Shown: in pieces, positions 25,740 to 34,616 of the stretch
How positions within the stretch are numbered: position 1 is the stretch's first letter
Layout of the letters: every line of letters begins with the position of its first letter
Source: Sphaerisporangium sp040649355
GTDB lineage: Bacteria > Actinomycetota > Actinomycetes > Streptosporangiales > Streptosporangiaceae
DNA length: 64,000 bases
Assembly: GCF_043197795.1 (NCBI RefSeq)
Contig: NZ_JBICTU010000033.1
Location: 13,393 to 77,392, forward strand
Direction: 5' to 3'
The notes under the pieces: model-generated
The model's database searches: none
What the model was told of the DNA's origin: nothing
What the model saw: the letters and a program-made list of their open reading frames with translations, nothing else
Made by a program: the position numbers and the translations under genes

Positions 25740-25751
25740 GAGAGCGCTCTC
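25740..25751. promoter_or_regulatory. LacI-type palindrome GAGAGCGCTCTC
   Basis: A perfect 12-bp palindrome with a central GC dyad, about 190 bp upstream of the beta-helix enzyme gene. LacI-family operators of actinomycete glycosidases (e.g. CebR boxes) have the same AGCGCT centre. A weaker copy, GAGAGCGCTTCC, is centred 88 bp downstream at 25833/25834. Two spaced sites could support looping repression; that is inference. Confidence 0.5.
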
Positions 25752-25801
25752 CCATTTCGGGGACGTAGCGTCCGGCCGTCCACCCCCCAGTAGACAGGTC
25801 G

Positions 25802-25945
25802 ATGACCATTGTGAACGCCAGAAACGCGAGAGCGCTTCCGCGCTCGTCGAAGCAGCCGATTCGCCTGGCCCTCATGCCCGCCATCCCCCTGACGTCTTCT
25901 GCCCACGTAGCGCCGCACGCCGAGCGGAAAGGACGAACCGTATGA
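25802..25945 (+). CDS. 47-residue ORF overlapping the start of the beta-helix gene
   Basis: An ATG-started frame (MTIVNARNARALPRSSKQPI...) ends in a TGA that overlaps the ATG of the next gene by 4 bases. It is basic and has no recognised domain. The ribosome site (ACAGG, three bases before) is poor, so it may be an untranslated leader. It is listed because the same overlap geometry occurs at the other large secreted-enzyme gene (24143-24262). Confidence 0.3.
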   Translation: MTIVNARNARALPRSSKQPIRLALMPAIPLTSSAHVAPHAERKGRTV

Positions 25946-27849
25946 CAACCCTGCCTCCTGGCGATGAAGGTTCCGCGAGGCGGAGCCCCAGCCATAGGCA
26001 GCTCGGGCGGGCGTTCGCGCTCGGCCTCGTGCTGACGACCGCCGTCCTGACGACGGGAACGGCCGCCACCGCCTCGCCGGCACCCCGCACCCCGGACTTC
26101 GGGCCGAACGTCACCGTCTTCGATCCGAGCATGCCGATCAGCGAGATCCAGGCGACCCTCGACGCGGCGCACGCCACGCAGGTCGACAACGAGATGGGCA
26201 CCAATCGCCACGCCTACGTGTTCAAGCCGGGCACGTACGGGACCACGGAACACCCGCTCCAGATCAAGGTCGGCTACTACACCGAGATCGCCGGCCTGGG
26301 CGCGTCGCCCACCGACGTCGTCATCAACGGCAAGGTAGAGGTCTACAACCGCTGCCTGGAGAACGGCGGCACGGGCAACTGCCTCGCGCTCGTCAACTTC
26401 TGGCGCACCCTGTCCAATCTGTCGATCAACGTCAACGCCGCCGGCCAGGACGGCTGCAGGGGATCGGCCAACTTCTGGGCCGTCTCCCAGGCCGTGTCCA
26501 TGCGCCGCCTCAACGTCGGCGGTGGCAACCTGTCGCTGATGGACTACTGCACCGCCGGCCCGCAGTACGCCAGCGGCGGCTTCATCGCCGACTCCAAGCT
26601 GCCGTCCGTCACCAACGGATCGCAGCAGCAGTGGCTGACCCGCAACACCGAGGTCGCCGGTTGGTCCAACGGGGTGTGGAACCAGGTCTTCTCGGGCGTC
26701 GTCGGCGCTCCGGGCGACGCCGCCTTCCCCAACCCGCCCTACACCACGCTCGACACCACTCCGGTGAGCCGCGAGAAGCCGTACCTGTTCCTCGACGCGA
26801 AGGGCAAGTACAACGTCCGCGTCCCCTCCGCCCAGAAGAACACGCGTGGCATCACGTGGGCCAACGGCCTGACGCCGGGCCGTACGCTGCCGATCTCCGA
26901 CTTCTTCGTCGCGAAGCCGTCGGACTCGGTGAAGGTCATCAACAACGAGCTCGCGCGCGGCAAGAACCTGCTGCTCACGCCCGGCGTGTACGACATCGCG
27001 CGGAACATCGAGGTCAAGCGCCCCGACACGGTGGTCCTCGGTATCGGGCACGCCACGCTGACCGCCGTCAACGGCTCGACCCCGCTCGACGTCGCCGACG
27101 TCCCCGGCGTCGTCATCGCCGGCGTCACGATCGACGCGGGCCTTCAGAAGTCGCCGGTACTGCTGCGGGTGGGCAAGGACCACGACCACGGCAGGGGTGA
27201 CGATCACGGCAGGCATGGGGGCTCGGCGAACAACCCGACGACCCTGTCCGACGTGTACTTCCGCGTCGGCGGACCGCACGTCGGCAAGGCCGACACCGCG
27301 CTTGAGGTCAACAGCGACAACGTGATCATCGACCACACCTGGGTGTGGCGCGCCGACCACGGGGTCGAGGGCTTCACCGACACCCAACGGTGGAACACCA
27401 ACATCGGCCGCTACGGAGCCGTCATCAACGGTGACCACGTGACCGCGACGGGCCTGTTCGTCGAGCACTTCCAGCGGTACAACACCGTCTGGAACGGCGA
27501 CGACGGCACGACCATCCTGTACCAGAACGAGCTGCCGTACGACCCGCCGACCCAGGCCGACTGGATGAACGGCGCCGTCGAGGGCTACGCCGGCTACAAG
27601 GTCGGCAATCGTGTGAAGACCCACAACCTGTACGGCGGTGGCGTCTACGTCTTCAACCAGAACAACCCGTCGATCCACACCGAGAACGGCTTCGAGGTCC
27701 CGGAGACCCCGGGCGTCAAGCTGCACCACATCATGACGGTCAACCTCAGCGCCGGAATCATCGACCACGTCGTCAACGGCGTGGGCGACCCGGCCGACAC
27801 GACCAAGGTCGGTTCACCGGTGTTCGTCAAGGAGTACCCGGCCCCGTAG
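25942..27849 (+). CDS. Secreted right-handed beta-helix protein (pectate-lyase/GH55-like)
   Basis: A 635-residue exported protein. The N-terminus is a Tat- or Sec-like signal (RRSPSHRQLGRAFALGLVL..) cleaved near ATASPAP. The first helix turns begin FGPNVTVFDPSMPISEIQATL and contain HAYVFKPGTYG, the first strand of pectate-lyase-superfamily proteins. The second half repeats the theme (LLLTPGVYDIARNIEVKRPD, VLGIGHATL). Sequences of this type are often annotated vaguely (coagulation factor 5/8-like, adenylyl cyclase). A polysaccharide target such as beta-1,3-glucan is plausible but unproven. A His/Asp-rich insert (KDHDHGRGDDHGRHGG) interrupts it near residues 413-428. Confidence 0.75.
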   Translation: MTTLPPGDEGSARRSPSHRQLGRAFALGLVLTTAVLTTGTAATASPAPRTPDFGPNVTVFDPSMPISEIQATLDAAHATQVDNEMGTNRHAYVFKPGTYGTTEHPLQIKVGYYTEIAGLGASPTDVVINGKVEVYNRCLENGGTGNCLALVNFWRTLSNLSINVNAAGQDGCRGSANFWAVSQAVSMRRLNVGGGNLSLMDYCTAGPQYASGGFIADSKLPSVTNGSQQQWLTRNTEVAGWSNGVWNQVFSGVVGAPGDAAFPNPPYTTLDTTPVSREKPYLFLDAKGKYNVRVPSAQKNTRGITWANGLTPGRTLPISDFFVAKPSDSVKVINNELARGKNLLLTPGVYDIARNIEVKRPDTVVLGIGHATLTAVNGSTPLDVADVPGVVIAGVTIDAGLQKSPVLLRVGKDHDHGRGDDHGRHGGSANNPTTLSDVYFRVGGPHVGKADTALEVNSDNVIIDHTWVWRADHGVEGFTDTQRWNTNIGRYGAVINGDHVTATGLFVEHFQRYNTVWNGDDGTTILYQNELPYDPPTQADWMNGAVEGYAGYKVGNRVKTHNLYGGGVYVFNQNNPSIHTENGFEVPETPGVKLHHIMTVNLSAGIIDHVVNGVGDPADTTKVGSPVFVKEYPAP

Positions 27850-27865
27850 AACACCCCGCTGACCT

Positions 27866-27897
27866 GGTGGGCCGGAGTCCTTCGACTCCGGCCCACC
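27866..27897 (+). terminator. Strong hairpin terminator after beta-helix gene
   Basis: Fourteen-base perfect arms (GGTGGGCCGGAGTC / GACTCCGGCCCACC) with a CTTC tetraloop, 17 bases past the stop. Confidence 0.8.
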
Positions 27898-27907
27898 GTC
27901 GTGAGCC

Positions 27908-27960
27908 CGCGTTCGCCCGCGTTCGCCCGAGCGCGGCCGAGCGCGGCCGAGCGCGGCCGC
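27908..27960. repeat. Tandem 10-bp repeats
   Basis: Two copies of GCGTTCGCCC are followed by three copies of GAGCGCGGCC in direct tandem, between the terminator and the Lsr2-like gene. No function is evident. The array may vary in length between strains. Confidence 0.7.
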
Positions 27961-28087
27961 TGCCGGTCAGGTCGAGATCACGTACGCGGTGGGTGCGTCG
28001 ACACGGTCAACAACGCGATCCGTTTCTCGAACGCCAGTATGATGCCACGGTCCAGACAGACGCTGATCGACTCGGAAAGGGCCGCAC

Positions 28088-28513
28088 GTGGCGCAGAAGG
28101 TGATACTGGTCGACGACCTCGACTCCTCCGAGGGCGAAGACGTGGCGAGGCGGGAGTTCCCGCTGCTGAACCGTACCTTCGCCATCGACCTGTCGGATGC
28201 CAACCAGCAGCGGCTGAGCGACGCTCTCGCGTTCCTCGAAGAGGTCCTGGAGAGCTCCCGCGAAGTGAAGCAGGCGTCACGGTCGAAGAAGGTCCCCGAG
28301 CTCTCGCCCCGGCTGCAGGGCTACACCCTCACCGACGTCCGCACCTGGGCACGCGAGCAAGAGCTGGACGTACCCGCCCGTGGCAAGATCCCCGACGAGC
28401 TCGTCGAGCAGTTCGTCGCCGCCCACCCCGACGCGACCTCCACGCGGTCGTCGTCGGAGGAACATGCGGGCGGTGAAGCCCAGGACGGAGCGGAGCCGGA
28501 CGCCGGCACCTGA
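28088..28513 (+). CDS. Lsr2-like nucleoid-associated protein
   Basis: A 141-residue DNA-binding protein. The N-terminal dimerisation part (MAQKVILVDDLDSSEGEDVA..FAIDLSDANQQRLSDALAF) matches Lsr2. The C-terminal half (DVRTWAREQELDVPARGKIPDELVEQF) corresponds to the Lsr2 DNA-binding domain, with RGK instead of the usual RGR minor-groove clamp. It is longer than Lsr2 (~112 residues), with an acidic tail. Lsr2 paralogues silence AT-rich, often acquired DNA. The start GTG 28088 has a GGAAAGG site upstream. The accessory region begins 5.5 kb further on. Confidence 0.85.
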   Translation: MAQKVILVDDLDSSEGEDVARREFPLLNRTFAIDLSDANQQRLSDALAFLEEVLESSREVKQASRSKKVPELSPRLQGYTLTDVRTWAREQELDVPARGKIPDELVEQFVAAHPDATSTRSSSEEHAGGEAQDGAEPDAGT

Positions 28514-28784
28514 GTCGAAGGACGGCCCGGATGGCGGCCGGATGACTGCCCGGATGGCGGCCCCCACTCAGTCGCCCCTCGGCGAGGTGGCCGCCACGGC
28601 GGGCCGACCAGTCCCCGCGTCCGTCCCCGCAATCAACGCTCCTGGCCGTCGGAAGAGACGATAGCCTGCCGGAGATCACCGATACCCTGGGTGCGCTGCC
28701 ACCGCGCCTGTGATCGCAAACCGGGTGGCTCCACGCGCCGGTTCGCTGTGACGCCAATGAGCTGGGACATCTGGAGCGGTGCAC

Positions 28785-30653
28785 ATGAAACTGCGGGATC
28801 GCCTGCGGTACTGGTTCGACGGCACGATGGATCGCGGGACCCCGGCGCTGATCGGCTGGCTCGGCCTCGCTTCCGTCGTGCTCATCGCGATGGTCACCGC
28901 GCTGGTCGTCACCCTCGTCCCCGCCGAGGACCCCGTGAAGGACGGCGGCTGGCTCGGCGTCACCTGGATGAGCCTGATGCGGGCCATCGACCCCGGCACC
29001 CTGGGCGGCGACGCCGGGAGTCCCCTCTTCCTGGCTCTGATGCTCCTGGTCACCATCGGCGGCATCTTCATCGTCAGCTCGCTGATCGGTGTGCTGACCG
29101 CCGGCCTGGAGAACCGGATCGCCCAGTTGCGCAAGGGCCGGTCACGCCTCATCGAGCGCGGGCACACGATCGTGCTCGGCTGGTCGGAGCAGGTCTTCAC
29201 CGTCATCGAGGAGCTCGTCAAAGCGAACCAGGGCCACCGGCGCTCCTGCGTGGTGATCCTCGCCGACCGCGACAAGGCGGACATGGACGACGAGATCCGC
29301 GCCCGCGTCGGCGAGACGGGCCGTACACGGGTGATCTGCCGGTCCGGCAGCGCGCTCAAGCGAGCCGACCTGGAACTGGTGAGCCCGGACACGGCAAAGT
29401 CGATCATGGTACTGCCACCCCCGGGCCCAGACGCCGACATCGACGTGATCAAGGCTTTGCTGCTGCTGAACAACCGCACCTGGCGCGGCTCCCGCCCACA
29501 CGTGGTAACCGCTGTGCAGAACTCGGAGAACCTCGCCGCCGCCCGTCTCGCCGGTGGAGAGGCCGCTCTGGTGATCGACGCCGATGACATCGCCGTCCGC
29601 CTCGTCGTGCAGTCACACCGCCAGTCAGGCCTGTCCACGGTCTGCAGCGACCTGCTCGACTTCGCCGGCAACGAGATCTACATCCGCCCCGAGCCCTCAC
29701 TCGCCGGGTCGACCTACGGCCAGGCGCTCAACGCCTACGATCTCGGCGTCCCCGTCGGGCTGCGCAGGATCGACGGAGCGGTGGTCGTCAACCCCCCGAT
29801 GGACACCACCATCGGTACCCACGACCATCTGATCGTGCTGGCCGAAGACGACCTGCTCATCCGGCTGGCCGACTCCCCTCCCCCGATCGAGGAGGCGGCG
29901 ATCACCTCGGTCCCCGACCGGCGGCCGATGCCGGACCGCACCCTGCTGATCGGCTGGAACTCCCGCGCGACGAAGATCATCGACCTGCTGGACCGTCTCG
30001 TCGAGCCGAACTCGGTCGTGGACATCGCCGCGCCGCGCCGGCCCGCCGACGTCATGGAGACCCCCCGGAGGAACCTGACCACCGGCTACAAGCACTGCGA
30101 GCCGACCAGCAGAGGATCACTGGAGGCCCTCGACCTGGGCAGCTACAAGCACATCATCGTGCTGGCGGACGACGGCGTCGACTTCGACCACGCCGATGAC
30201 CGCACGCTGGTGACCCTGCTCCACCTGCGCGACATCGAGGTGCGGCTCGGCGACCCGTACTCGATCGTCACCGAGATCAACGACGACCGCAACCGGGAGA
30301 TCTTCCAGGTCACCAAGGCCGACGACTTCATCGTCAGCACCAAGCTGATCAGCCTGCTGATGACCCAGCTCGCCGAGAACCGCCACCTACAGGGAGTCTT
30401 CGCCGAGCTTTTCGACCCCGCCGGAGCGGAGATCTTCCTGAGGCCCGCGTCCGACTACGTCAGCCCCGGCGTGGAGGCGAACTTCGGCACCGTCATCGAG
30501 GCGGCCAAGCGGCGAGGACAGACGGCCATCGGCTACCGGCTCAAGCGCCACAGCGACCAGCCTCCTTCCTACGGAGTCAGGCTCAATCCATCCAAAACAG
30601 AGGCCCTGACCCTCGGCGCGGACGACAACGTCATCGTGCTCACCGAGGATTAG
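28785..30653 (+). CDS. CASTOR/POLLUX-type ion channel with RCK-like domains
   Basis: A 622-residue membrane protein. Two hydrophobic helices (ALIGWLGLASVVLIAMVTAL near residues 22-42; PLFLALMLLVTIGGIFIVSS near 80-100) flank a pore-like segment. Cytosolic nucleotide-binding folds follow: HTIVLGWSEQVFTVIEEL, then DRTLLIGWNSRATKIIDLL. The layout and the motif NRIAQLRKGRSRLIERGHT match bacterial homologues of plant CASTOR/POLLUX/SYM8 channels. It probably conducts potassium or calcium under ligand control. ATG 28785 has GGAG eight bases upstream. A shared terminator separates it from the convergent NPP1 gene. Confidence 0.87.
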   Translation: MKLRDRLRYWFDGTMDRGTPALIGWLGLASVVLIAMVTALVVTLVPAEDPVKDGGWLGVTWMSLMRAIDPGTLGGDAGSPLFLALMLLVTIGGIFIVSSLIGVLTAGLENRIAQLRKGRSRLIERGHTIVLGWSEQVFTVIEELVKANQGHRRSCVVILADRDKADMDDEIRARVGETGRTRVICRSGSALKRADLELVSPDTAKSIMVLPPPGPDADIDVIKALLLLNNRTWRGSRPHVVTAVQNSENLAAARLAGGEAALVIDADDIAVRLVVQSHRQSGLSTVCSDLLDFAGNEIYIRPEPSLAGSTYGQALNAYDLGVPVGLRRIDGAVVVNPPMDTTIGTHDHLIVLAEDDLLIRLADSPPPIEEAAITSVPDRRPMPDRTLLIGWNSRATKIIDLLDRLVEPNSVVDIAAPRRPADVMETPRRNLTTGYKHCEPTSRGSLEALDLGSYKHIIVLADDGVDFDHADDRTLVTLLHLRDIEVRLGDPYSIVTEINDDRNREIFQVTKADDFIVSTKLISLLMTQLAENRHLQGVFAELFDPAGAEIFLRPASDYVSPGVEANFGTVIEAAKRRGQTAIGYRLKRHSDQPPSYGVRLNPSKTEALTLGADDNVIVLTED

Positions 30654-30686
30654 CGACGCGCTGCCCCGCGCAGGGCGGCCGCGGCT

Positions 30687-30739
30687 TCTCCACGCACGGG
30701 GTTCACGTCGCCCCGGCCTCGCGGGTCCGTGCGTGGAGA
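30687..30739. terminator. Bidirectional hairpin between channel and NPP1 genes
   Basis: Thirteen-base perfect arms (TCTCCACGCACGG / CCGTGCGTGGAGA) with a 27-nt GC-rich loop, centred in the 100-bp gap between two convergent stops. Confidence 0.7.
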
Positions 30740-30753
30740 GGCTGTCGGGGTCG

Positions 30754-31602
30754 TCAGGCCCGGGGGTCGAAGGGGATTCCACTTGGCTTGGCGCTCGCCA
30801 GCAGGTCCCCGAACCTCCCGTCATTGATCTTGATGGTCGCGGAGCCGAAGTCCGCGGTCATCAGCCTGTCGCGCAGCGAGGTGCTGGGCCAGCCGTTCCA
30901 GTCCACGAGCGGGGGATAGCGCCAGTTGTGGTAGTGGTTCTCCGGCGGCTCGTCGTTGCCGTTGGCGAGCCGGAAGAAGTGCGTGGACGCCCCGTCCTTG
31001 TGGTAGACGACCTTGGGGTGCGACCCGTCGAAGCGCACCTGCGAGCGCGTGTAGGTCACGACGCTGCTGTGCTGCGTGGTCGACACGTACTCCACCCGGT
31101 TGGACGCCTGGTTCACCCAGGAGATGACGTGCTCCCAGTCGTGACGGTGGCCGCCAAGGCTGACGCCGGGCAGCGCCTGGTCCTTCTCGAAGTAGCTGGC
31201 GTACACGACCGCGCACCAGCCGTTGTCGCACTTGGACCGGGCGTAGGTCTGCGAGTTGTCCAGGTCCGACTGGTCCCGGCAGTTGCCGTTGACCGCCCCG
31301 GTCGGGTTCAGCCCCGGCGCGAGGGTCCCGTCCGGCCCGATGGCGGGGGTGGCGTAACAGCCGTCGCCGTCGTAGTCGTAGGCCGGCGAGAACGACGACT
31401 CGTACCCTCCGGCCGACTGGGGAAGGTTGTGCGGCGGATCGGCCCAGGCGGCCGACGCGGGGATCACGACCCCCAGAGCGGTGGCGACGAGCACGATCCC
31501 GAGCCGGGAACCCTTGCGCCTGAAGGGTGACGTCCTCCTCTCTGACACGGTCGCTGACTTCGATGCCCTAGCGGTGGACGTGAATGACGACAGTTTTCGC
31601 AT
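30754..31602 (-). CDS. Secreted NPP1/Nep1-like protein (NLP)
   Basis: A 282-residue exported protein. A long N-region precedes the signal core (LGIVLVATALGVVIPASAAWA), so cleavage is near residue 54. The mature protein has the hallmark heptapeptide GHRHDWE, plus WCAVVYASYFEKDQ and two Cys regions (NCRDQSD, KCDNGWC) typical of type 1/2 NLPs. In plant pathogens NLPs bind plant sphingolipids and permeabilise dicot membranes using a metal held by the HRHDWE residues. Actinomycete copies occur in soil saprophytes with unknown role. The gene is single and flanked by terminators on both sides. Confidence 0.92.
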   Translation of the reverse strand: MRKLSSFTSTARASKSATVSERRTSPFRRKGSRLGIVLVATALGVVIPASAAWADPPHNLPQSAGGYESSFSPAYDYDGDGCYATPAIGPDGTLAPGLNPTGAVNGNCRDQSDLDNSQTYARSKCDNGWCAVVYASYFEKDQALPGVSLGGHRHDWEHVISWVNQASNRVEYVSTTQHSSVVTYTRSQVRFDGSHPKVVYHKDGASTHFFRLANGNDEPPENHYHNWRYPPLVDWNGWPSTSLRDRLMTADFGSATIKINDGRFGDLLASAKPSGIPFDPRA

Positions 31603-31826
31603 TCTTCCGCTTTCTCGAAGGACTGGCTCCCTGACCTGCGGTGCGTCGGCATGGATGCGATCGGCGGAGTTCTCCGCGCCGATGTGAGTACGCCTCGCAC
31701 TTTCACGGCACCACGAGACCGACGCCTGATCAAGGTCCCCAAACGAGATGACACCGACATGTATCAGCGACGGCCGAAAGATGACCCACGAGCGAAGCCT
31801 GGGAAGGCCCGACGAGGCGATATCCG

Positions 31827-31883
31827 CCCGCCCACAGGCTTGAGCGGGCCGCCGCTTGGCAGCCCGCTCAGCCTGTGGGCGGG
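31827..31883 (-). terminator. Very strong hairpin after the X-Pro peptidase gene
   Basis: A 22-bp stem with one bulged T (outer CCCGCCCACAGGC, inner TGAGCGGGC) and a 12-nt loop, nine bases past the peptidase stop. Confidence 0.85.
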
Positions 31884-31891
31884 ATCCGGGG

Positions 31892-33832
31892 TCAGCCGTT
31901 CGCCGCGGTGAAAGCGGCCGCTCCGCCGACGATCGGCAGCGTCACCGTGCTCTTCGTCGTGTCGAGGGACAGCGTCCTGCCAGGGGTGGGCCGGATGGTG
32001 TACTCGTAGTCGCTCGACAGCAGCACGATCGCGATGCGGTGTCCCGCCTGGAACACGTAGTCATGCGGCTGCATGTCGAAGTCGACGCGGTACGGGCTGC
32101 CCGGCTTGACCGGCTCGGTCTTCGAGATCGACTTGCGGTTCTGCGGATCCACCCAGCCCCGGGTGATGATCTTCGCCTTGCCGTTCTGGTCGTAGTCGAC
32201 GAGCAGCGCCGTGACGTTCGCGGCCGGCCGGTCGTAGCTCATCCGCAGCGACACCTGCGGCGTGCCACTGAGCCGGACCGCACCGGTCAGCGTCCCGGAC
32301 TTGTAGGCGAGACGGTTCGGAGACGTCACGGCGTCGGCCAGCGTCTGCGCCCGCTTGGACGCGTCGTCGACGATCGTCTCGGTCACCGGCTTGCCTACGC
32401 GGGTCTTGTCTCCGGTGAGGACACCGGAGGCCCCGTCCGTGCTGGGCGCCAGGTTGAGCTCGGTCGCCGCCGCGGCCGGTTCCGGCCACTCCGGGTACTC
32501 CACGAGCGTCCTGTCCTCACGCTGGATCAGCGCCCGCGGGTCGTTCTCCACCTCATTCTCGTAACCCCACAGGTAGCGGGTGAACCAGCGGTTGAGCACG
32601 TTGACGCTGGGCGAGCCGCCGTGCCCGCCCTGGTGCAGATAGATTTTGTGCGGCACTCCGCGCGCCTTGAGCGCTTCGTACCACTGCGCGGCGTGCTTGG
32701 TCTTGACGTTCCAGTCGTTGAGCCCGTGCGCGACCAGCACCGCGGCGTGGACCTTGCCGACGTCGTTCATGTAGTTGCGCTCGTCCCAGAAGGCGTTGTA
32801 GTCGCCGCTGACCCGGTCCTGCGCCTTCGCGAGCTCCTCGATGACGCTCCGGCAGACCTGCCTGTCCGCGCGGGTGTAGACGTACTCCCCGAGCACGTCG
32901 GTGTCCTCGCCCTGGTAGCCACCGGGTGCGACCACGGCGCCGTTGGCACGGTAGTAGTCGTACCAGCTGGAGATCGCCGAGATCGGCACGATGGCCTCCA
33001 GACCATCGACGCCGGTGCTCGCGACCGCGTTCGGCAGGGTGCCGTTGTACGAGGTACCGATCATGCCGACCTTGCCGGTCGTCCAGGGCGCCTTGACCTC
33101 CCCGCCGCTGGCGTTGAAAGCCTTGGCGCGACCGTTCAGCCAGTCCACGACCGACTTCGCGCCGATGGTCTCGTTGCGCCCACCGGTGGTCGGGCAGCCC
33201 TCGGACTTGCCGCTGCCCAGCGACTCGGCATGGACCACCGCGAAACCGCGAGGCAGCCAGTTGGACTCGTGGCTGGTGCTGATGGCGGGCTGCGGGCCGG
33301 CGCCGACGGGGGCCTCGTCGGCGTCGGCCGCGACGGCCAGCCGCTCGTCGGTCGCCGGGTTCCTCACCGAACCACCGCGGTTCTGCCAGCCCTTGCCCGG
33401 GCGGACCGCCTCGTTGAGGTCGTGATCGACGTTGTGGTTCGTGATCGGGTTGCCGCCCGCGTAGTAGGGGCTGACCTCGTACACGACGGGCGACTTCAGG
33501 CCGGCCGTCTCGGTCTCCTTGAGCCGGGTGACCTCGGCGTGTACCCGGTCGTTCCGTCCGTCGCCGTCACTGTCGACCGGGGTCTCGATCCACACCTCCT
33601 CGCGAATCCAGTCGTTGCGATTGGTCGAGAACACCGGCTGGGCCATGCCGTCCTGGATGACCGGTCCGACGGGAGCCGCCGCGTCAGCGGTGGCCGAGGT
33701 CGTGGCGACCCCGGCGAGGGTCATGGTGGCGGCGAGACCCAGAGCCGCGGCGCCGCGGCGAGCTGATCCCGGACTACGGAAAGCGGCTTGGGCCCCATGA
33801 CCCATCCCCTGGCGCGGCAAAGACATCGGCAA
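31892..33832 (-). CDS. Secreted X-Pro dipeptidyl-peptidase-like S15 hydrolase
   Basis: A 646-residue exported serine hydrolase of the CocE/PepX family. A signal peptide (RRGAAALGLAATMTLAGVATT) ends near ADAAAP. The alpha/beta-hydrolase core has the nucleophile elbow GMIGTSYNG (Ser), the acid in LVAHGLNDWNVK and the His in LHQGGHGGSPS. The C-terminal jelly roll (SGTPQVSLRMSYDRPAANVTAL, HRIAIVLLSSDYEYTIRP) is the PepX C-domain. It probably removes Xaa-Pro dipeptides from peptides outside the cell. An oversized N-terminus before the signal core suggests the start could be internal (ATG 33826 or later). Confidence 0.9.
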   Translation of the reverse strand: MPMSLPRQGMGHGAQAAFRSPGSARRGAAALGLAATMTLAGVATTSATADAAAPVGPVIQDGMAQPVFSTNRNDWIREEVWIETPVDSDGDGRNDRVHAEVTRLKETETAGLKSPVVYEVSPYYAGGNPITNHNVDHDLNEAVRPGKGWQNRGGSVRNPATDERLAVAADADEAPVGAGPQPAISTSHESNWLPRGFAVVHAESLGSGKSEGCPTTGGRNETIGAKSVVDWLNGRAKAFNASGGEVKAPWTTGKVGMIGTSYNGTLPNAVASTGVDGLEAIVPISAISSWYDYYRANGAVVAPGGYQGEDTDVLGEYVYTRADRQVCRSVIEELAKAQDRVSGDYNAFWDERNYMNDVGKVHAAVLVAHGLNDWNVKTKHAAQWYEALKARGVPHKIYLHQGGHGGSPSVNVLNRWFTRYLWGYENEVENDPRALIQREDRTLVEYPEWPEPAAAATELNLAPSTDGASGVLTGDKTRVGKPVTETIVDDASKRAQTLADAVTSPNRLAYKSGTLTGAVRLSGTPQVSLRMSYDRPAANVTALLVDYDQNGKAKIITRGWVDPQNRKSISKTEPVKPGSPYRVDFDMQPHDYVFQAGHRIAIVLLSSDYEYTIRPTPGRTLSLDTTKSTVTLPIVGGAAAFTAANG

Positions 33833-34029
33833 ACCTTCCTGAACGCTCAGCTTAGAAGCGGAAAATCGCCGCCCAGCAGGTCAAGAGACCGTAAAGGCGT
33901 CCCAGGAATGATCTAAGTTCGCAGAATGTCTTACGATGGCTGTTTTGTCTCAATATCGTCTCGATCACGACATTTCCGGCACATTCTCCGGCCCTCCAGC
34001 CCCACGGCGATCCGAGCGCGATCGGCCAG

Positions 34030-34250
34030 TTGGACAAGCCCAGCCATGAGACAGTGATCGAGTTCCGGAAGCCCGCACAGGAGGTGACCGTGGCCTGGAG
34101 CGCTGACGTCTGATCAGTGGCGAGCGAACAGGAACGATGGCCTCCTCGCCCGCTGGCGTCCGGGATCCCAATGCCCGGCAAAGTTCTGGTTACCGACGGA
34201 GAGCCTCCGTCTGGTCATCACAGGCGGTGCCGACGGGACTCGGCGGATCA
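34030..34250 (+). pseudogene. Decayed copy of the two-gene DUF6879 cassette
   Basis: Bases 34034-34118 repeat, with substitutions and a 9-base deletion, the end of the hypothetical gene and start of the DUF6879 gene at 37779-37870 (shared CCCAGCCATGAGACAGTGAT). After a jump that removes ~270 bp, 34120-34250 matches 38140-38280 (shared CTGGCGTCCGGGATC). No long frame survives. The copy has the same orientation as the intact cassette at 37488-38376. The two bracket the graspetide cluster as direct repeats. Confidence 0.8.
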
Positions 34251-34253
34251 ACG

Positions 34254-34616
34254 TCAGTGGTCAGGACCTGCTGCGGCTACCCGTTCGATCTCAATGGCCA
34301 GGACGCCGAGAGCTTCCTTCTCGGGTCCGTAGATACGGCGGATGTTGGCAAGCTGCTGCTCGCGGGGACTGTCGGGGTTGACGTTGATCGGCCCTTCGGT
34401 GTCGAGCATCTCCTCGAAGGATGTGTACACAGCGACGCGCCTGACGCGGGTCAGGCAGTCGTCACGGCCGCAGACGAACCGGATGTGATCACCTGCCGCG
34501 AGGGTGCGCAAGTTCGGGTATTGGACGCGGACCTCGATGGTCTTGCGGCCGGCGGCGACCAGATCGAAGTAGCGGCGGTAGAGGTTCATCTCGCGGGCGC
34601 GCATCCCTGGGGTCAT
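34254..34616 (-). CDS. ASCH-domain protein
   Basis: A 120-residue PUA-like ASCH protein. MNLYRRYFDLVAAGRKTIEVRV is the diagnostic ASCH opening (repeated KTIEVR motif), followed by LAAGDHIRFVCG and the VYTSFEEMLDTEGP segment. ASCH domains bind RNA or act as nucleotide amidohydrolases. The start ATG 34616 has a perfect AGGAGG six bases upstream; two earlier in-frame ATGs lack one. It lies 150 bp downstream of the graspetide methyltransferase on the same strand. It may ride on that transcript, but a role in the peptide pathway is not known. Confidence 0.85.
   Translation of the reverse strand: MTPGMRAREMNLYRRYFDLVAAGRKTIEVRVQYPNLRTLAAGDHIRFVCGRDDCLTRVRRVAVYTSFEEMLDTEGPINVNPDSPREQQLANIRRIYGPEKEALGVLAIEIERVAAAGPDH

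Noticed and set aside
25591..27768. 725-residue minus-strand frame opposite the beta-helix gene
   Set aside because: Val/Asp/Arg-rich antisense shadow with no motifs.
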